DNA of 62,616 bases from an uncultured Flavobacterium sp. (GCA_947631175.1 CANRKI010000002.1:1-62616), one strand, 5' to 3'; shown: positions 48,710 through 58,885, counted from the stretch's first letter. The notes: generated by a model not told the origin, from the letters alone. Program-made: numbers and translations.

Positions 48710-51112
48710 ATGAACCAAACTACAACAAAAGAAGTGTTATCTTTTGAAGATTTTAAAACAGAAGTATTACGTGATTATAAAATAGCTCGAGTTAGTAGAG
48801 AATGTAGTTTGTTAGGTCGTAGAGAAGTATTAACAGGAAAAGCAAAATTTGGAATTTTTGGTGATGGAAAAGAAGTTCCACAACTTGCTTTAGCCAAAGC
48901 TTTCCAAAACGGAGACTTTAGATCTGGATACTACCGCGATCAAACTTTTATGATGGCTATTGGAGCTCTAACTCCACAACAATTCTTCGCAGGATTATAC
49001 GGACACGTTGACATTGAAAATGAACCTATGAGCGCTGGTAGACAAATGGGCGGGCACTTTGCTACGCATTCACTAGACGATCAAGGGAATTGGAAAAATT
49101 TAACACAACAAAAAAACTCATCTTCAGATATATCTCCTACTGCTGGGCAAATGCCTCGTTTGTTAGGTTTAGCGCAAGCATCTAAAATTTTTAGAAATGT
49201 TCCTGGAATTAATGCCGAAAATTTTTCGGTTAATGGAAACGAAGTCGCTTGGGGAACTATTGGAAATGCCTCAACATCTGAAGGCTTATTTTTCGAGACC
49301 ATCAATGCTGCTGGTGTTTTACAAGTACCAATGGTAATGAGTGTTTGGGATGATGAATACGGAATTTCTGTGCACGCACGCCACCAAACAACTAAAGAAA
49401 ATATTTCTGAAATATTAAAAGGTTTCCAACGTGAAGAAGGAACAAACGGATACGAAATTTTACGCGTTAAAGGATGGGACTATCCTTCATTAGTCGAAAC
49501 ATATCAAAAAGCTAGTGAAATTGCTCGTAAAAAACACATTCCTGTTTTAATCCACGTAAATCAATTAACACAGCCACAAGGACACTCAACTTCGGGATCA
49601 CACGAACGTTACAAATCTGTAGATCGCTTAACATGGGAAGCAGAATTTGACTGTTTGAACCAAATGAGAAAGTGGATTTTAGAAAATAATATTGCTACAG
49701 AAGAACTTTTACTTGAAGTAGATACCGAAGCTAAAAAGAATGTTTTAGAAGCTAAAAAACTTGCTTGGGATGCATATTTAAATCCTATTAAGGATGAAAG
49801 AACAACTTTAATTCAAGTTTTAAATAATATTGCTTCACAAAATATTCAGACAGAGTATATCAATACTATTTCAACAGAATTAGCTGGGATAAAAGAACCT
49901 ATTAGAAAAGATATTTTAGTTGCAGCCAGAAAAGTATTACGCAAAGTTGTAAACACAAGTGCAAAAGCAACACTTTCGACTTGGATCACAGATTATTCTG
50001 CTAAAATTCAGCCTTTATACAGTGCTAATTTACATTCAAGTTCAGAAAAAAATATTGCAAACTCTAAAAACATTGAAGCAACGTATAATGAGAGTGCAGA
50101 ACTTGTTGATGCTCGTTTAATTATTCGTGATAATTTTGATGCTATTTTCGCTAAATATCCTGAAGCTTTAATTTTTGGAGAAGATTCTGGAAATATTGGT
50201 GATGTTAATCAAGGATTAGAAGGTTTACAAGAAAAATACGGAGAATTGCGTATTTCTGATGCCGGAATTCGTGAGGCTACTATTTTAGGTCAAGGTATTG
50301 GTATGGCTTTACGTGGCTTACGCCCTATTGCTGAGATTCAATATTTAGATTATTTGCTTTATGCCATTCAAATTATGAGTGACGATTTAGCAACAACGCA
50401 ATATCGTACAAACGGTAAGCAGAAAGCACCACTAATTGTTAGAACACGCGGACACCGATTAGAAGGAGTTTGGCACTCAGGATCACCAATGGGAATGATC
50501 ATCAACGCAATTAGAGGTATGCACGTTTTAGTACCAAGAAACATGACTAAAGCAGCTGGTTTTTATAACACTTTATTAGCTAGTGACGAACCTGCTTTAG
50601 TTGTAGAATGTTTAAATGGTTACCGTTTAAAAGAAAAAATGCCAACTAACTTGGGAGAATTTACAACTCCGATTGGCGAAATTGAAGTTTTAAAACAAGG
50701 AGAAGATATTACTCTAGTTTCTTACGGTTCAACATTACGCATGGTCGAGCAAGTAGCTCAAGAATTATTAGAAGTTGGAATTGATGCAGAGGTTATTGAT
50801 GTTCAATCATTATTACCTTTTGATATCAATCAAGACATTGTAAAATCAGTAGCGAAAACCAACCGACTATTAGTAATTGATGAAGATGTACCTGGCGGAG
50901 CGTCGGCTTATATACTTCAAGAAATTCTAGAAAAACAAAACGCTTATCAACATTTAGATAGTAAACCAGAAACATTAGCGGCTAAAGAACATAGACCAGC
51001 TTATGGAACAGATGGCGATTACTTCTCTAAACCATCTAACGAAGATATATTTGAAAAGGTTTATGCAATCATGCACGAAGCAAACCCTAGTAAATATCCA
51101 AGTTTATATTAA
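48710..51112 (+). CDS. 2-oxoacid dehydrogenase E1, alpha and beta subunits fused (branched-chain type)
   Basis: An 800-residue thiamine-diphosphate enzyme counted from the ATG at 48710, which the promoter position demands. Residues 1 to about 340 are E1-alpha with the ThDP helix GNASTSEGLFFETINAAG and HARHQTT. A linker follows, then E1-beta from about 470 (ALIFGEDSGNIGDVNQGLEG, FDINQDIVKSVAKTNRLLVIDED). The fusion and sequence type match the branched-chain 2-oxoacid dehydrogenase E1 of Bacteroidota. E2 and E3 are not in the window. It feeds branched-chain acyl-CoA, needed for iso-branched fatty acids. Confidence 0.88.
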   Translation: MNQTTTKEVLSFEDFKTEVLRDYKIARVSRECSLLGRREVLTGKAKFGIFGDGKEVPQLALAKAFQNGDFRSGYYRDQTFMMAIGALTPQQFFAGLYGHVDIENEPMSAGRQMGGHFATHSLDDQGNWKNLTQQKNSSSDISPTAGQMPRLLGLAQASKIFRNVPGINAENFSVNGNEVAWGTIGNASTSEGLFFETINAAGVLQVPMVMSVWDDEYGISVHARHQTTKENISEILKGFQREEGTNGYEILRVKGWDYPSLVETYQKASEIARKKHIPVLIHVNQLTQPQGHSTSGSHERYKSVDRLTWEAEFDCLNQMRKWILENNIATEELLLEVDTEAKKNVLEAKKLAWDAYLNPIKDERTTLIQVLNNIASQNIQTEYINTISTELAGIKEPIRKDILVAARKVLRKVVNTSAKATLSTWITDYSAKIQPLYSANLHSSSEKNIANSKNIEATYNESAELVDARLIIRDNFDAIFAKYPEALIFGEDSGNIGDVNQGLEGLQEKYGELRISDAGIREATILGQGIGMALRGLRPIAEIQYLDYLLYAIQIMSDDLATTQYRTNGKQKAPLIVRTRGHRLEGVWHSGSPMGMIINAIRGMHVLVPRNMTKAAGFYNTLLASDEPALVVECLNGYRLKEKMPTNLGEFTTPIGEIEVLKQGEDITLVSYGSTLRMVEQVAQELLEVGIDAEVIDVQSLLPFDINQDIVKSVAKTNRLLVIDEDVPGGASAYILQEILEKQNAYQHLDSKPETLAAKEHRPAYGTDGDYFSKPSNEDIFEKVYAIMHEANPSKYPSLY

Positions 51113-51123
51113 AATTAAAAAAA

Positions 51124-51149
51124 CAGTATTTGTAAATACTGGTTTTTTT
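51124..51149 (+). terminator. terminator after the E1 gene
   Basis: CAGTATTT / AAATACTG with a 2-nt nominal loop and seven T after it. The stem is short, so moderate confidence. Confidence 0.65.
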
Positions 51150-51236
51150 ATTACTTTTTTTCTAATTTTTTAAACATATAAAAATAGTTTGTACAGTTTT
51201 TAAAATAATCGTAAATTGTTAAAAAAAACAAAAATT

Positions 51237-51872
51237 ATGAAAAACGCCCTACTTGCTATTTGTTTTATTTTAATTGGAAATGTAGCGATCGCTCAGAAAA
51301 AGAAAAGTACAGCAAAATCAAAAACTGCAGCACCTAAAGCAGTAATACTAGCTAAAGATGAATCAAATAACCTTCAAGCTGAATATTTGAATCAAAAAAT
51401 TTATATCTATTTAACCAACGGAGCTAAAAAAGATACTTTATTTACACGTAAAACAGAGGTTGCAGTTCAGGCAGATAATTTTAAAATGAATGAAATTAAA
51501 TGCGGAAACAAAAATTTATACATGTTTGCTTGGGAAGAGACTTTGAACAAAAAATCGGAGTTGATTACGGAAAATGGTAAAGTTAACGGAACAGACATTT
51601 GGGATTTGGAAAACAAAAAAAATGTTTTAAGCAACCGTCAAAAAGTTAGCAATTACGAAGAGAAAAGATATTTATCTAGACATAAAGATGCTTCTGAAAC
51701 AATTTCTAAAAAAATTAACGAAGGCCGATTATTTACTTTGTTAACAAACGGCGATGTTACTCTTACAGGAAAAAACGGTTCGGATAAATATACATATAAT
51801 GCTGAAGAAAACGAGTTTAAATTGGTTAAACCAACACCGAAAAAAACGACACCAGCAAAAAGAAAAAGATAA
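51237..51872 (+). CDS. secreted hypothetical protein
   Basis: A 211-residue protein. The ATG at 51237 gives the signal peptide MKNALLAICFILIGNVAIAQ. A lysine-rich linker (KKKSTAKSKTAAPK) follows, and the C-terminus is again basic (KPTPKKTTPAKRKR). The middle is mixed alpha/beta and unrecognised. The basic ends might bind nucleic acid or acidic polymers, but this is speculation. It is convergent with recN, with a shared terminator. Confidence 0.6.
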   Translation: MKNALLAICFILIGNVAIAQKKKSTAKSKTAAPKAVILAKDESNNLQAEYLNQKIYIYLTNGAKKDTLFTRKTEVAVQADNFKMNEIKCGNKNLYMFAWEETLNKKSELITENGKVNGTDIWDLENKKNVLSNRQKVSNYEEKRYLSRHKDASETISKKINEGRLFTLLTNGDVTLTGKNGSDKYTYNAEENEFKLVKPTPKKTTPAKRKR

Positions 51873-51900
51873 AAAAATGACCCATCTGGGTCATTTTTTT
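51871..51900. terminator. bidirectional terminator between the secreted protein gene and recN
   Basis: AAAAAAATGACCC / GGGTCATTTTTTT, loop ATCT. The stem reaches into the stop codons of both convergent genes. Confidence 0.88.
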
Positions 51901-53558
51901 TATAATATCTTTAAAAGCTCTTTAGCATGAGAAATAGCAGAATCGGTATAATGCTCACCCGAAATCATTTCGGCAATTTGCTCAATACGTTCATCTTGCG
52001 AAAGTAGTTTTAAAACCGAAACTGTAGTGTCATTTACAACCGATTTAGAAACTTTGTAGTGAAAATCCCCCTTAGAGGCTACTTGTGGCAAATGCGTAAT
52101 CACAAAAACTTGCATGGTACTACTCATATCATACATAATTTCAGCCATTTTATTAGCCACTTCACCCGAAACTCCTGTATCAATCTCGTCAAAAATAATA
52201 GTTGGTAACTTAGAGTATTTTGACTGAATTGCTTTAATAGCAAGCATAATTCGAGACATCTCACCACCAGAAGCAACTTTTTTAATTGCACCAAAACTAG
52301 TTCCTTTATTTGCGGATAAAAGTAATTGTATTTGATCTTTTCCGGTTGATAAAAAATCTTTAGAAACAATATTTTCAAACTCAAAACGAGCGTTTTGCAT
52401 ACCAACTAAGGCTAATATTTGAGTAATTTTATCAAATAAAATTGGCGCCGCTTTGCTACGCGAATCAGTAAGTTTTTGAGCTAAAACTTCGAGTTTTTCG
52501 GTATATAAATCTAAACTTTGACGTAATTTTTCAATTTTAGCATCGAATTCATCTACAGACACCACTTTAGTTTCTAAAACATCTTGAATTGCAATTAACT
52601 CAGAAACCGAAGTTACTCCATGCTTTTTTTGTAAACTATACAAATTTTGCAAAGTCTCGTTTATTGCATAAAGTGTTTCTGGATCCTTAGATAAACTGTC
52701 AGATTTAACAGAGACTTCATTCGAAATGTCATCAATTTCAATAATTACAGACGAAATTCGATCTAGCAAATTAGAATATTCTACAGAAAGTGAACTTACT
52801 TTTGAAATACTATTTTTTAAATCTTTTAAATTTGAGATTATTCCGTATTGTTCTTCATTTAAAATAGAATTGCTTCGTTCTAAATGCTCCTGAATAACTT
52901 CTACATTATTTAAAATATCTAGTTGCGCCTCTAAATCTTCTTGATGAATTGTTTTTAGGTTTATCTGAATCAATTCATTCAATAAAAAAGAATTGTAATC
53001 GTATTCTTTTATCAATTCAGCCTTATTATTTTCAAGATGAACTAACTCTTTTTTAGTCTTTTTATAATCTTTCAGTATCTTTTTGTATTCAGAAAGAAGA
53101 TCATCATTTTTAGCAATTGCATCAACTAGTTGAAGCTGAAAGGCATCATCTGCCAATTCGGATGTTTGGTGCTGCGAATGTATATCTAATAAATATTGAC
53201 TTAAATTTTGAAGTACGGTTAAATTAACAGGAGAATCGTTTACAAACGCTCTAGACTTTCCCGATGGTAAAATTTCGCGTCGAATAATTGTGACATCATC
53301 ATATTCGAGTTCATTGTTCTCAAAAATTTGATGAAGGTTATAGTTTTTAACAGAAAAATGCGCTTCAATCACGCATTTTTCTTCTTTATTTTTTAATGAA
53401 TTTAAATCAGCTCGCTTACCTAAAACTAAGGCTAAAGCACCTAATAAGATTGATTTTCCTGCTCCAGTTTCTCCTGTAATAATTGACATTCCTTTAGAAA
53501 AATCCATTTCTAAAGACTCGATTAAAGCAAAATTTGATATGGATAAATGATTTAACAT
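51900..53558 (-). CDS. recN: DNA repair protein RecN
   Basis: A 552-residue SMC-like ATPase of double-strand break repair. Walker A is TGETGAGKS (28-36). A long coiled coil with the usual mid-hinge spans about 150-370. The signature is ASGGEMSRIMLAIK, Walker B is TIIFDEIDTGVSG, and the last motif is VITHLPQVAS. It is complete. It is the last gene of a minus-strand run that starts at DUF6913, with DUF4835 14 nt upstream. Confidence 0.97.
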   Translation of the reverse strand: MLNHLSISNFALIESLEMDFSKGMSIITGETGAGKSILLGALALVLGKRADLNSLKNKEEKCVIEAHFSVKNYNLHQIFENNELEYDDVTIIRREILPSGKSRAFVNDSPVNLTVLQNLSQYLLDIHSQHQTSELADDAFQLQLVDAIAKNDDLLSEYKKILKDYKKTKKELVHLENNKAELIKEYDYNSFLLNELIQINLKTIHQEDLEAQLDILNNVEVIQEHLERSNSILNEEQYGIISNLKDLKNSISKVSSLSVEYSNLLDRISSVIIEIDDISNEVSVKSDSLSKDPETLYAINETLQNLYSLQKKHGVTSVSELIAIQDVLETKVVSVDEFDAKIEKLRQSLDLYTEKLEVLAQKLTDSRSKAAPILFDKITQILALVGMQNARFEFENIVSKDFLSTGKDQIQLLLSANKGTSFGAIKKVASGGEMSRIMLAIKAIQSKYSKLPTIIFDEIDTGVSGEVANKMAEIMYDMSSTMQVFVITHLPQVASKGDFHYKVSKSVVNDTTVSVLKLLSQDERIEQIAEMISGEHYTDSAISHAKELLKIL

Positions 53559-53572
53559 TAGAGATCAAAAAT

Positions 53573-54460
53573 TTATTTAATTGAATTCCATTTTGTGTTA
53601 TTTAAAGGAGACAAACGAATAAGAGATTCTTTTAAATCAACTGTTTCAACGTGTGGTCCTCCAGAAAATATATTTACAATTTCGTTTGCTTTTGCATCAA
53701 AAAACAAGCGAGTAATAAATGCATTAGGTCTAACCCTATTTATTGCATTTAAATTTATAATCGCATTTTTAATATTTGTTTTAGCCTCTTTTTGTTCTGA
53801 AACCATTTTATCGATTCCGATAAAATGATAGTCGAATAAGGTTTTACGATACGGTTCAAACGTTGATGTTAGCAAATCTGTAATTAAATAGTAACGGTTT
53901 TGCTTGTTATCACCCTGTGTCCAAGCAACGCCACCACTAGATTGCGCTGTGTTTACAATATTTTGAGCAGCTTGTAAAAACTCATCTCCACCTTTGTATG
54001 CGTACGTATCGGCATCTAAACCAATTATTAAATTGGCGTAAAAGGCTAAAGTAGATAAAAGTTCAGAGGTGTAAACATCACGATTAAAAACTAATTGTTG
54101 ATTCTCGATATAAGAAAAAACAAATTCACGATCGTTAAAGTTTAATATTGGTGAATTATAATTTGAGTTAAATCCTGGTCTAGAGGATTGAATTTGAAGG
54201 GAACAAGATAAATTGTTTCCATCAAAAGAATTGATAATGATAAAAAAAGAACAATCGATTAACTCGTTTTTGCCAAAATTTTTAGAAGTCCACTTGGTCG
54301 TATTCATAAATTCGTTAAGCTGCGTTTGCAACGTACGGAAAATTTGGGTATTTGCATTTGTAATTTGCTTAAAATCTACCTGTACAGTACAATTTAGCTC
54401 TTGAGCAAAACTTATTTTTGATGCAAGTACGAGTAGGACAACTGAAAAAAATTTACGCAT
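53573..54460 (-). CDS. DUF4835 family secreted protein
   Basis: A 295-residue protein with signal peptide MRKFFSVVLLVLASKISFAQ. The opening ELNCTVQVDFKQITNANTQIF is diagnostic for DUF4835, which in Bacteroidota regularly sits between coaBC and recN, as here. It overlaps the end of coaBC by 8 nt. Repeated observation in gliding bacteria has linked the family to the cell envelope, but the function is unproven. Confidence 0.88.
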   Translation of the reverse strand: MRKFFSVVLLVLASKISFAQELNCTVQVDFKQITNANTQIFRTLQTQLNEFMNTTKWTSKNFGKNELIDCSFFIIINSFDGNNLSCSLQIQSSRPGFNSNYNSPILNFNDREFVFSYIENQQLVFNRDVYTSELLSTLAFYANLIIGLDADTYAYKGGDEFLQAAQNIVNTAQSSGGVAWTQGDNKQNRYYLITDLLTSTFEPYRKTLFDYHFIGIDKMVSEQKEAKTNIKNAIINLNAINRVRPNAFITRLFFDAKANEIVNIFSGGPHVETVDLKESLIRLSPLNNTKWNSIK

Positions 54461-55661
54461 AGTGGTTAATGATTTTTTGAATAATATCTAAAGCTACACT
54501 TTCTTTTGATTTTAGCTCCAAAGGTTCTAAATTAAAATTCTTATCTATAAAGGTAACTTTATTTGTTGGTTTTCCAAAGCCTGCGCCAGCATCTCTTAAC
54601 GAATTTAATACAATTAAATCTAAATTCTTTTTAACAATCTTTTGCTTAGCATGTTCAACCTCATTTTCAGTTTCTAAAGCAAAGCCAATTAAAAACTGAT
54701 TTTGTTTGATTTTACCTAAAGAAGCCAAAATATCATCTGTTTTCTCTAATTCAATCGTAAAATTAGCGTCAGATTTTTTTATTTTTTCTGAAGCTACATT
54801 TTTGGGTCTATAATCTGCAACTGCTGCTGCTGCAATAGCAACATCAATATTATTAAAATGCAAATGGCAGGCATCGTACATTTGTTTTGCTGATGTAACA
54901 GAAATTAATTTAATAGCAGCATTTTTAGGTTGTAAGTACGTAGGGCCAGTCACCAAAATAACCTCGGCACCATAATTTGCTGCTTGATTTGCAATATCAA
55001 ATCCCATTTTTCCGGTAGAATGGTTACCAATAAAACGCACTGGATCGATCGCTTCGTAAGTTGGGCCGGCAGTAACTAAAACTTTTTTTCCTTTTAAGGG
55101 TAATTTATTTTCTTCTTCCTTTTCAATAAATGCAATAATATTTTCTGGTTCGGCCATACGCCCTTGACCAACAAGACCACTTGCTAGTTCACCAAACTCA
55201 GTAGGAATCATTACATTCCCAAAGCTTTGTAATTTATTAAAATTTATTGAGGTAGAAGGATGTGCGTACATATCTAAATCCATAGCAGGTGCAAAAAAGA
55301 CTTTGCATTTAGCCGATAAATAAGTAGCCATAAGTAAATTATCGCAAAGACCATTTGCCATTTTAGCAATTGTATTTGCAGTTGCAGGAGCAATAAGCAT
55401 GATATCAGCCCAAAGCGCTAATTCAACATGATTGTTCCATTGTGCATTGTTACTTTCTTCACTATAAAAAGTAGAAAATACAGGATTTTTAGATAGTGTT
55501 GAAAGTGTTAAAGGAGTTACGAAGTCTTTAGCGGCTGGGCTCATGATAACTTGTACCTGAGCTCCAGCTTTAACTAAAAGTCTTACTAAAGTTGTAGTTT
55601 TGTACGCGGCAATTCCACCTGAAATTCCAAGTAATATTTTTTTCCCGCTTAAAACACTCAT
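54453..55661 (-). CDS. coaBC: bifunctional phosphopantothenoylcysteine decarboxylase/phosphopantothenate-cysteine ligase
   Basis: A 402-residue coenzyme A biosynthesis enzyme. The N-terminal FMN-dependent CoaC domain (GISGGIAAYKTTTLVRLL, HVELALWADIMLIAPATANT) decarboxylates the cysteine adduct. The C-terminal CoaB domain (VTAGPTYEAIDPVRFIGNHS, AAAVADYRPK) joins 4'-phosphopantothenate and cysteine. Both domains look complete. It starts directly after the rpoZ stop and overlaps DUF4835, so it is inside an operon. Confidence 0.96.
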   Translation of the reverse strand: MSVLSGKKILLGISGGIAAYKTTTLVRLLVKAGAQVQVIMSPAAKDFVTPLTLSTLSKNPVFSTFYSEESNNAQWNNHVELALWADIMLIAPATANTIAKMANGLCDNLLMATYLSAKCKVFFAPAMDLDMYAHPSTSINFNKLQSFGNVMIPTEFGELASGLVGQGRMAEPENIIAFIEKEEENKLPLKGKKVLVTAGPTYEAIDPVRFIGNHSTGKMGFDIANQAANYGAEVILVTGPTYLQPKNAAIKLISVTSAKQMYDACHLHFNNIDVAIAAAAVADYRPKNVASEKIKKSDANFTIELEKTDDILASLGKIKQNQFLIGFALETENEVEHAKQKIVKKNLDLIVLNSLRDAGAGFGKPTNKVTFIDKNFNLEPLELKSKESVALDIIQKIINHYA

Positions 55662-56000
55662 TTATTCTTCTACTTCGTTATTAGAATTTTCTTGTCTATT
55701 AAAATAGATTTTGTCGTTTAACCACTCCTCAACAGCTAAAGCATGAGGTTTTGGTAATTTTTCGTAGTATTTAGATACTTCTATTTGCTCTTTATTTTCA
55801 AATACTTCTTCTAAACTATCATTATAAGTAGCAAATTCGTCTAATTTTTCAATTAACTCTTTTTTAATTTCAGAATTAATTTGACTTGCTCTTTTAGCAA
55901 TAATTGTAATCGCCTCATAAATATTACTCGTTGGCTCTTCAATTATAGTCTTGTTATAAGTGATTGTGTTAACTGGAGCTGTAGTCTTTTTTAAATCCAT
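55662..56000 (-). CDS. rpoZ: DNA-directed RNA polymerase omega subunit (Bacteroidota type)
   Basis: A 112-residue RpoZ of the Bacteroidota type. SNIYEAITIIAKRASQINSEIK is the omega core helix region, and the C-terminal half with YYEKLPKPHALAVEEWLNDKIYF is an extension specific to the phylum. It stabilises beta-prime in RNA polymerase. It lies between bamD (8-nt gap) and coaBC (adjacent). Confidence 0.9.
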   Translation of the reverse strand: MDLKKTTAPVNTITYNKTIIEEPTSNIYEAITIIAKRASQINSEIKKELIEKLDEFATYNDSLEEVFENKEQIEVSKYYEKLPKPHALAVEEWLNDKIYFNRQENSNNEVEE

Positions 56001-56008
56001 GATTATTT

Positions 56009-56815
56009 TTAATTTGAGTATATTTCTAATTCTTTATTTAAATTGTCGAACATTTGTTTCGCTTCGCTTTTATACTTAGTATCTGCATAGCTCGCTATAA
56101 ACGATTCGTAAATACTGATTGCTTTGTTTAAGCGTTCATGTTTTTTATCATCAATACTATTCATTGCTAATTTATAGGCAGAGTCGTATTTATAAAAAAC
56201 AGCATCTTCTTTATATTTTGAACCTGGATTGTCCAAAATAAAATTATCTAAAGCTACAATAGCTGCATTGTAATTACGTGTATATCCTCCAATTTTATTG
56301 TATTGTCTAGCAATTTCAAAGGCTTTTTTCTCTAACTTATCTGTCAGTTCAGCCACAATCTCGTTTGCTTCGCTTAAATATTGCGAGTCTGGATAAGTAT
56401 CAATAAAAGTTTGTAAAACCTCTAATGCTTGATAGGTATCACCTTGATCTTGCGAGTAAACTGGCGAAACCATTGAGTAGGCTTTTCCTCTTAAAAACAT
56501 CGCTTCTTCTCTTTTTTCAGATTTTGGATAACCATTTACAAAAGATTTTAACTGCTCTGCCGCCAAATAATATTGTTTTGTTTCGTAATACGACTTTGAA
56601 AGTCTGTAAAACAATCCTTCTCCAGATGGTTTTCCTCTATATGATCCCGCTATTTGTTCGAATAATCGAATAGCTTTGTTATGTTTACCTTTTTCATATA
56701 ATTCGGTTCCCATTTCGTATTTCAACGCTTTGTCTTCTGATTTCAACGCTTTTTGATATGGACTACATGATACAACTAAGGCTGCTGTTGATAATATAAT
56801 TAGGTATTTTTTCAT
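56009..56815 (-). CDS. bamD: outer membrane protein assembly factor BamD
   Basis: A 268-residue TPR lipoprotein. Signal MKKYLIILSTAALVVSC with the lipid-accepting Cys17. TPR helices run from about 25, for example LYEKGKHNKAIRLFEQIAG, YYLAAEQLKSFVNGYPKS and ALEVLQTFIDTYPDSQYL. It is part of the BAM machine that inserts outer-membrane proteins. It is first in a tight run with rpoZ, coaBC, DUF4835 and recN, and is separated from ferritin by a terminator. Confidence 0.94.
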   Translation of the reverse strand: MKKYLIILSTAALVVSCSPYQKALKSEDKALKYEMGTELYEKGKHNKAIRLFEQIAGSYRGKPSGEGLFYRLSKSYYETKQYYLAAEQLKSFVNGYPKSEKREEAMFLRGKAYSMVSPVYSQDQGDTYQALEVLQTFIDTYPDSQYLSEANEIVAELTDKLEKKAFEIARQYNKIGGYTRNYNAAIVALDNFILDNPGSKYKEDAVFYKYDSAYKLAMNSIDDKKHERLNKAISIYESFIASYADTKYKSEAKQMFDNLNKELEIYSN

Positions 56816-56899
56816 ATAGATTCTCTTACAAATACAATTGCAGGATTTTAAAATGCAAATGCAAAATTAAAAATTTTTTGTGGATAAATAAAATAAAAA

Positions 56900-56938
56900 A
56901 TAAAATGTTCTATACAACTTTTTGTTAGAACATTTTAT
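56900..56938 (-). terminator. terminator after ferritin
   Basis: The 13-bp stem ATAAAATGTTCTA / TAGAACATTTTAT is followed on the minus strand by a T-rich tail. It isolates ferritin from bamD, so bamD needs its own promoter in 56816-56899. Confidence 0.8.
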
Positions 56939-56943
56939 AAAGT

Positions 56944-57468
56944 TTATGCGTTTGCTGATGTAGCGTCTGCTGCAGCTTGGCCAGAAAAGGTTTTCATATC
57001 ATTATCAAATAAATATAAACCACCTTTATCATCACCAATTAAATTGATTTTATCTAAAATAGTACGTGCTGTTGCTTCTTCTTCAATCTGTTCAGAAACG
57101 TACCATTGTAAAAAGTTATGTGTTGCATAATCTCTTTCTTGTAAAGAAACATGTACTAATTCGTTAATACAAGACGACACATACACCTCATGCTCGAACA
57201 ATTGTGTGAACAATGTTTTAAACGACGAATGGTCTAACTTAGGTTCTGCCACTGCTGGTATTGTAGCTTCTCCGCCTCTTTGATTTACATATTTTACTAA
57301 TTTCAACATGTGTTGGCGTTCTTCGTCGGCTTGTTTGTACATAAATGTTGCTATACCTTCAAAACCTTGTACTTCAGCCCAAGCAGCCATTGCTAAATAT
57401 ATTTGTGAAGAATCTCCTTCTACTTTTATTTGGTTATTTAATGCTGTTTCTACTGTTTTTCCTAACAT
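56944..57468 (-). CDS. non-heme ferritin
   Basis: A 174-residue four-helix-bundle iron storage protein. The ferroxidase ligands sit in the expected blocks: NNQIKVEGDSSQIYLAMAAW with the first Glu, KQADEERQHMLKLV with E-x2-H, and VSEQIEEEATARTIL with the third-helix Glu and Gln. It oxidises Fe(II) and stores it in a 24-mer cage. It lies between dapA and bamD but is closed off by its own terminator, which suggests separate regulation. Confidence 0.92.
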   Translation of the reverse strand: MLGKTVETALNNQIKVEGDSSQIYLAMAAWAEVQGFEGIATFMYKQADEERQHMLKLVKYVNQRGGEATIPAVAEPKLDHSSFKTLFTQLFEHEVYVSSCINELVHVSLQERDYATHNFLQWYVSEQIEEEATARTILDKINLIGDDKGGLYLFDNDMKTFSGQAAADATSANA

Positions 57469-57497
57469 AGTTATTCTGATTTTGTAAAATTAATAAT

Positions 57498-58379
57498 CTA
57501 AGATACTATTTTTTTAGTGAACTGATCTAATCTATTCGCTAAATCTTCGTTAACATTAACTAATGGCAAACGCACGGTATTTTCAGCAATATTTAAAGAT
57601 TTAAACACTTCTTTTATTCCGCCTGGGTTACCTTGTTCAAAAATCATATCAATAGAATCCGCTATTTCGTAATGTAAAGCGTAAGCTTGATCTACTTTAC
57701 GTTGTAAACCTAATCGAACCATTTCTGAAAACTGTTTTGGAAATCCTTCGCCAATTACAGATATCACTCCTGCTCCACCAGCTAAAACCATTGGTAAAGT
57801 AATCATATCATCTCCAGAAATCACTAAAAAATCAGCTGGTTTATGTTGAATAATTTTCATTGCTTGCACAATATCACCTGCTGCTTCTTTAATTCCAATG
57901 ATATTTTTAAAGTCATTAGCTAATCGTAAAACAGTCGCTGGCAACATATTAGAACCTGTTCGTCCTGGTACATTATAAGCAATGATTGGCAATGGAGAAT
58001 TTTCAGAAATCATTTTAAAATGCTGATAAATTCCTTCTTGTGTAGGTTTATTATAGTATGGAGAAACTGATAAAATAGCATCAACCCCATCAAAGTTTCT
58101 TGTTTTTAATTCCGTAACAACTTCGGCAGTATTATTTCCGCCAACACCTAATACAATTGGCAAACGTTTATTATTTGCTTGTTGTACGGTTTTTATCACT
58201 AACTCCTTCTCTTCATTTGTCAAAGTTGCAGCCTCAGCAGTTGTTCCTAAAACAACTAAATACTCCACACCTCCTTCAATAACATGATTTACAATACGTA
58301 CTAAAGCTTCTGTATCAACAGAAAAGTCTTTTTTAAATGGCGTAACCAAAGCTACACCTGTTCCAACAAACATTTGCAT
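57498..58379 (-). CDS. dapA: 4-hydroxy-tetrahydrodipicolinate synthase
   Basis: A 293-residue class I aldolase of lysine and diaminopimelate synthesis, condensing pyruvate and aspartate semialdehyde. The Schiff-base lysine is K164 ([10 protein letters not shown]), and catalytic Y135 lies in [26 protein letters not shown] is the conserved dipicolinate loop. It is complete. It starts 5 nt after the DUF6913 gene's stop, so these two are co-transcribed. Confidence 0.96.
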   Translation of the reverse strand: MQMFVGTGVALVTPFKKDFSVDTEALVRIVNHVIEGGVEYLVVLGTTAEAATLTNEEKELVIKTVQQANNKRLPIVLGVGGNNTAEVVTELKTRNFDGVDAILSVSPYYNKPTQEGIYQHFKMISENSPLPIIAYNVPGRTGSNMLPATVLRLANDFKNIIGIKEAAGDIVQAMKIIQHKPADFLVISGDDMITLPMVLAGGAGVISVIGEGFPKQFSEMVRLGLQRKVDQAYALHYEIADSIDMIFEQGNPGGIKEVFKSLNIAENTVRLPLVNVNEDLANRLDQFTKKIVS

Positions 58380-58384
58380 TTTAC

Positions 58385-58885
58385 TTAAATTATATTAAAT
58401 GATTTTATATATTTTAACAATTCTGTTCTGTACTCCTCGTTAGCAAAGGTCGTACCTATCAAAGATACATCAAAAATAGCATTATTTCGCGATGTAAACC
58501 CAAATTTATATTGCGCTTGTACCCTTTGCGCTATATGATTTATATACAGATTGTTATTTGAAAAAGAAATTAAAACTTGATAGTTATTTTTTATAAATTG
58601 AGTAATCAAATCGTCTTTATAAACAGCATTCCACCCAAAAGATTTACTCGATATACAACTCGAGTTAAGTGTTTTTTCTTTTGATACGCTTTCATCAAAT
58701 AATAAAAAACTAACTTCGTTATTTATAAAAACATCTTGTATTAACCACGTTTTCAAATTCTCTATGTCATAAATCTCATCAACAGCAATCAATATTGCAA
58801 TTTTATTTGTTTTTTCACTAAAAACATGCATTTTATTTTTAATTCGTTTTTTAATGAAAAAATCCTTAATTAGTTTTAAAAACAT
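58385..58885 (-). CDS. DUF6913 family protein
   Basis: A 166-residue protein. The ATG at 58885 ([16 protein letters not shown]) is preferred to an upstream one at 58918 because this basic amphipathic start is the family norm. No signal peptide or membrane segment. Conserved parts include IDSL-like [13 protein letters not shown] and [17 protein letters not shown]. It belongs to a Bacteroidota family normally next to dapA. The function is unknown. Confidence 0.75.
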   Translation of the reverse strand: MFLKLIKDFFIKKRIKNKMHVFSEKTNKIAILIAVDEIYDIENLKTWLIQDVFINNEVSFLLFDESVSKEKTLNSSCISSKSFGWNAVYKDDLITQFIKNNYQVLISFSNNNLYINHIAQRVQAQYKFGFTSRNNAIFDVSLIGTTFANEEYRTELLKYIKSFNII

